Source of the DNA: Desulfobacterales bacterium
GTDB taxonomy: Bacteria; Desulfobacterota; Desulfobacteria; Desulfobacterales; C00003106
Direction: 5' to 3'
DNA: 9,065 bases
Assembly (NCBI GenBank): GCA_030594505.1
Contig: JAUVFC010000055.1
Span: 1-9,065, forward strand
Part shown: positions 6,796 through 9,065 of the stretch, one piece after another
Layout: each line of letters begins with the position of its first letter
Position numbering within the stretch: the stretch's first letter is position 1
The notes under the pieces: model-generated
The model's input: the letters and a program-made list of their open reading frames with translations, nothing else
Told to the model about the DNA's origin: nothing
Database searches by the model: none
Translations under genes and position numbers: made by a program

Positions 6796-6933
6796 ACCGC
6801 AAAGACGCAAAGGACGCAAAGTTTTAAAGCTTATTGACAATTCTTTTAATTCCCTTTTCAGAAAATAACTTCCCTTAGAAATTTATCTCCCTCTTTATTC
6901 AATTTTTCTTTGCGTTCTTTGCGTCTTTGCGGT
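6796..6933. repeat. 138-bp element with near-perfect inverted arms of ACGCAAAG units
   Basis: Arms 6796-6821 and 6908-6933 are reverse complements at 25 of 26 positions. Each arm holds three tandem copies of a CGCAAAG unit spaced 8 to 9 bp. The interior (6822-6907) is AT-rich and holds no gene start. The left arm lies 30 bp upstream of yicC. The right arm runs through the end of the DUF4416 gene and encodes its final residues. As RNA from the minus strand the arms would form a 26-bp stem between the two genes, a possible attenuator or mRNA-stability element. I recognise this repeat type as common in diverse environmental bacteria, but its function is not known to me. Confidence 0.85.
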
Positions 6934-7468
6934 GATATAAATCTTTACATTGAATCTGGCACAAGTATTTTTTCCTGACACCCTCTAAAAAGGTAAGCAT
7001 CTCTCCTTCTGTATAATCCGGATACGTCCAATCAAGCTGACGAAACTTTCCTCGCTGATAAGTCAGTGTCAAGTCAGCATAAATCCCGTCTCTTAAGTAT
7101 ATGCGATGCGTATAATTTTTCCCTGTAGCCAATACAAACCGTTCTGCAAGGAGATAGCCGGGATCAATGTTTACGCGGCGCTTTCCCCCTGACATAAGTT
7201 CTTTCTCGAGTCTATTAGTACGCAGCTTTATATCGGCCAACCGATCCTGCCCGGTCAAATCATCAAATGCAAACAGGCGTCTGAAAAGAGGCTGTCCCAT
7301 TTCCGTGGTATAATAGTCTGTATGATGAAAAGAAAGCCAGGGACTGATCGCATCAGGTTGCCCAAAACATGCTGCCAGGGATTCGGCCACTCTTCCTATA
7401 ATCTCTTTTTCCTTCAAAAAGAAGCCGACAATTAGTTTGGCAGGTTCTGGTTTTTGTGGGGTACTCAT
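6899..7468 (-). CDS. DUF4416 family protein, function unknown
   Basis: A 189-residue soluble protein of a conserved but uncharacterised family found mainly in Desulfobacterota and related phyla. Visible family features are KLIVGFFLKE near the N-terminus, FHHTDYYTTEMGQPLFR (47-63), IKLRTNRLEKEL (80-91), the highly conserved RVNIDPGYL (98-106), FVLATGKNYTHRIYL (111-125) and LDWTYPDY (145-152). The pattern of conserved Asp, Tyr and His suggests an enzyme, but no reaction can be assigned. There is no signal peptide or membrane segment. Its ATG directly follows the ugd stop codon, so translation is probably coupled. Residues 179-187, in the lysine-rich tail HRKDAKNAKKN, are encoded by one arm of a dispersed repeat, so the natural C-terminus was probably near residue 178. 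Confidence 0.85.
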   Translation of the reverse strand: MSTPQKPEPAKLIVGFFLKEKEIIGRVAESLAACFGQPDAISPWLSFHHTDYYTTEMGQPLFRRLFAFDDLTGQDRLADIKLRTNRLEKELMSGGKRRVNIDPGYLLAERFVLATGKNYTHRIYLRDGIYADLTLTYQRGKFRQLDWTYPDYTEGEMLTFLEGVRKKYLCQIQCKDLYHRKDAKNAKKN

Positions 7469-8770
7469 CTACGGCCTACCCAAGCTGGTGTAGTCAAACC
7501 CCAATCTTCTCATACGGGCTGGTTCATAGATATTTCTCAGGTCAACAACATTCGGATTGCGCATGAGATTCTTTACCCTGTTCCAGTCAATATTTCTAAA
7601 CTGATTCCATTCGGTGACAAAAACCAGGACATCCGCGCCTTCTGCAACATCATATGCGTCACGCTTATAATCGATTCCGTCAAGATATTTTTTCGCCTCT
7701 TCCATGCCTACGGGATCAAATGCCTGGATCTTAGCCCCCTTTGACTGCAGTTCTTCAATGATTGGGATAGCGGGAGAGTCCCGCATATCATCCGTATTCG
7801 GCTTAAAGGTGAGGCCCAATATACCCACAAGCAGCCCGTTGATATTTTCTACGGCCGATTCTATCTTTTCTACCATTAATCCCGGTCGTTCCTTGTTAAC
7901 CTCCATTACCGATTCTACGATTTTAAAATTATATCCGTATGTCTTAGCGATTTGGCAAATAGCTTCCGTATCTTTTGGAAAACACGAGCCGCCAAAACCA
8001 GGCCCGGGATGTAGAAACTTGGAACCGATTCTCTTGTCGAGTCCCATACCTTTTGCCACCTTATGTATGTCTGCTCCCACTCTTTCACAAATGTTCGCCA
8101 TCTCATTAATAAAAGAAATCTTTGTGGCTAAAAACGCGTTCGAGGCATATTTGATCATCTCGGCGGTAGCCACATTGGTAATAACAAACGGCGCTTCTAT
8201 AAGATAAAGCGGCGCGTACAGATCCTTCAGAATCGCGATAGCCTGTTCACTTTCAGCGCCTATTACTACCCGATTGGGGCGCATGAAATCCTCAATTGCC
8301 GAACCCTCCCGCAAGAATTCCGGGTTGGAAGCCACATCAAAGGATGACGGCTCTACCTGGTTTTCCTTTATTATGTCCTCTATCATTTTACCGGTTCCCA
8401 CGGGGACAGTACTCTTGGTTACCACAACCTTATATCCGTCCATGGTTTGGCCGATCGATTTGGCGACCTCTTTCACATACGTCAGATCAGCAGACCCGGT
8501 AGAGTCGGAGGGGGTGCCTACCGCAATAAAAATAACCAGGGCATTACGAACGCTCTCTTTAATGTCTGTTGTAAAAATGAGCCTTCCCTCATCTACATTT
8601 TTCCGGATCAACTCCGACAGGCCTGGTTCATAGATAGGGATCTTTCCGTTATTCAAAAGTTCGATTTTGGAACTCTCATTATCCACACAGGTAACCCGAA
8701 GGCCGAACTCGGCAAAACAGGTTCCGGTTACCAACCCTACATACCCCACGCCGACGATGCAGATATTCAT
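7469..8770 (-). CDS. ugd: UDP-glucose 6-dehydrogenase
   Basis: The enzyme oxidises UDP-glucose to UDP-glucuronate with two NAD+, supplying precursors for exopolysaccharide, capsule and modified lipopolysaccharide. The 433 residues fit the family. The N-terminal Rossmann domain has GVGYVG (residues 7-12), followed by GTPSD, STVPVGT and NPEFLREG (149-156). The central helix has EMIKYASN with K207 and N211, and the active-site loop GPGFGGSCFPKD carries nucleophile C263 and D267. The C-terminal UDP-binding domain has GLTFKPNTDDMRDSP (319-333). I chose the ATG at 8770 over the GTG at 8773 because AGGAG at 8777-8781 is six bases from the ATG but only three from the GTG, and MNICIVG is the usual N-terminus. 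UDP-N-acetylmannosamine dehydrogenase is a less likely alternative. Confidence 0.95.
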   Translation of the reverse strand: MNICIVGVGYVGLVTGTCFAEFGLRVTCVDNESSKIELLNNGKIPIYEPGLSELIRKNVDEGRLIFTTDIKESVRNALVIFIAVGTPSDSTGSADLTYVKEVAKSIGQTMDGYKVVVTKSTVPVGTGKMIEDIIKENQVEPSSFDVASNPEFLREGSAIEDFMRPNRVVIGAESEQAIAILKDLYAPLYLIEAPFVITNVATAEMIKYASNAFLATKISFINEMANICERVGADIHKVAKGMGLDKRIGSKFLHPGPGFGGSCFPKDTEAICQIAKTYGYNFKIVESVMEVNKERPGLMVEKIESAVENINGLLVGILGLTFKPNTDDMRDSPAIPIIEELQSKGAKIQAFDPVGMEEAKKYLDGIDYKRDAYDVAEGADVLVFVTEWNQFRNIDWNRVKNLMRNPNVVDLRNIYEPARMRRLGFDYTSLGRP

Positions 8771-8776
8771 CACATT

Positions 8777-8781
8777 CTCCT
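8777..8781 (-). promoter_or_regulatory. Ribosome binding site of ugd
   Basis: AGGAG on the minus strand, six bases before the ATG at 8770 and three before an in-frame GTG at 8773. The spacing favours the ATG as the start. Confidence 0.65.
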
Positions 8782-8829
8782 GACAAAGAATCTTAAATTA
8801 GTACACAAATTTTCATAGACACATACAGT

Positions 8830-8889
8830 TACGAGTTGCGGGTTGCGGGTTGCGGGTTTTATTTGGATTCTGTCTTCCCGTAACTCGTA
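8830..8889. repeat. Inverted repeat built of 7-bp GCGGGTT units
   Basis: This lies between ugd and the 3' end of yebC. Arms 8830-8842 and 8877-8889 are reverse complements at 12 of 13 positions. The left arm continues into a tandem series of ACGAGTT (8831-8837) and three perfect GCGGGTT (8838-8858). The right arm abuts the yebC stop codon. A run of four T follows the heptamers on the plus strand, but the transcripts here run the other way. It resembles the acn-tmk repeat in design but not in sequence. Confidence 0.75.
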
Positions 8890-9065
8890 TCAGCTTATAC
8901 TCTCCATAACCTCATCCGATATATCAAAATTCGAATACACTTTCTGGACGTCATCATTGTCCTCGAGGGCATCCATTAATCGGAGCATCTGTTCCGCATC
9001 TTTTCCTTCGAGTTTAACATTGCTGTCCGGGATCATGCTGATTTCCGCCATCATGTATTTTATAC
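8890..9065 (-). CDS. yebC: YebC/PmpR family protein, C-terminal part (cut by the window edge)
   Basis: Only the last 57 residues lie in the window, and the 5' part is beyond 9065. The reading runs from IKYMMAEISMIPDS through VKLEGKDAEQMLRLMDALED and DDVQKVYSNFDI to a TGA at 8890-8892. The pattern MIPDSNVKLEG followed by LEDNDDVQKVYSNFDI is the hallmark of the third domain of YebC/TACO1 proteins, which are usually about 245 aa. Family members have been described as DNA-binding transcriptional regulators and more recently as ribosome-associated factors that help translation of proline-rich stretches, so the role in this organism is left open. It is upstream of ugd on the same strand, separated by a palindromic repeat and about 120 bp. 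Confidence 0.9.
   Translation of the reverse strand, partial: IKYMMAEISMIPDSNVKLEGKDAEQMLRLMDALEDNDDVQKVYSNFDISDEVMESIS

Noticed and set aside
6902..6934. Lysine-rich tail of the DUF4416 protein as a functional nucleic-acid-binding motif
   Set aside because: The sequence is explained by the DNA repeat arm. Similar tails arise wherever this repeat is read in this frame.
7704..8207. 167-codon plus-strand open frame inside ugd
   Set aside because: It is antisense to well-conserved ugd motifs and has no family resemblance.
8771..8773. GTG as the start of ugd
   Set aside because: It is only three bases from the AGGAG, while the next codon is an ATG at six-base spacing that gives the usual family N-terminus.
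8831..8858. CRISPR array or phage attachment site
   Set aside because: The units are 7 bp and directly adjacent, with no spacers. No integrase or cas gene is nearby.

Overview
The window looks like chromosomal housekeeping sequence from a Gram-negative anaerobe of the deltaproteobacterial (Desulfobacterota) type. That placement is an inference from four things: an Aquifex-type monomeric aconitase, a DUF4416 gene next to yicC-remA-gmk, an orphan J-domain protein fused by overlap to tmk, and short palindromic repeat families I associate with such genomes. Base composition and codon use look even across the genes. I saw no tRNA, rRNA, CRISPR array, prophage or transposase gene.

Plus strand, left: acn (aconitase, 109-2040), then a 107-bp gap that holds a heptamer-based inverted repeat, then tmk (thymidylate kinase) overlapping by 23 bp a 109-aa J-domain protein that ends at 3093.

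Minus strand, right (read from 9065 down to 3094): the 3' end of yebC, a second heptamer-based inverted repeat, ugd (UDP-glucose dehydrogenase), a DUF4416 gene, a repeat with near-perfect 26-bp inverted arms, yicC, a 144-bp MITE-like palindromic element, remA, gmk, cheR and rlmB. The two gene sets converge with no base between the stop codons at 3093/3094. Two same-strand junctions, ugd/DUF4416 and remA/gmk, also have stop codon directly followed by start codon.

The genes combine central metabolism (aconitase), nucleotide supply (tmk, gmk), RNA processing and ribosome modification (yicC, rlmB), and a surface or motility theme: remA (matrix regulator family), ugd (UDP-glucuronate precursor) and cheR (receptor methyltransferase). 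The most notable non-genic signal is that all four larger gaps between genes carry an imperfect palindrome, each of a different repeat family. Three of these have arms built from short tandem units of 7 to 9 bp, and one runs into the DUF4416 gene and encodes its last residues. No clearly new enzymatic or defence system is visible.
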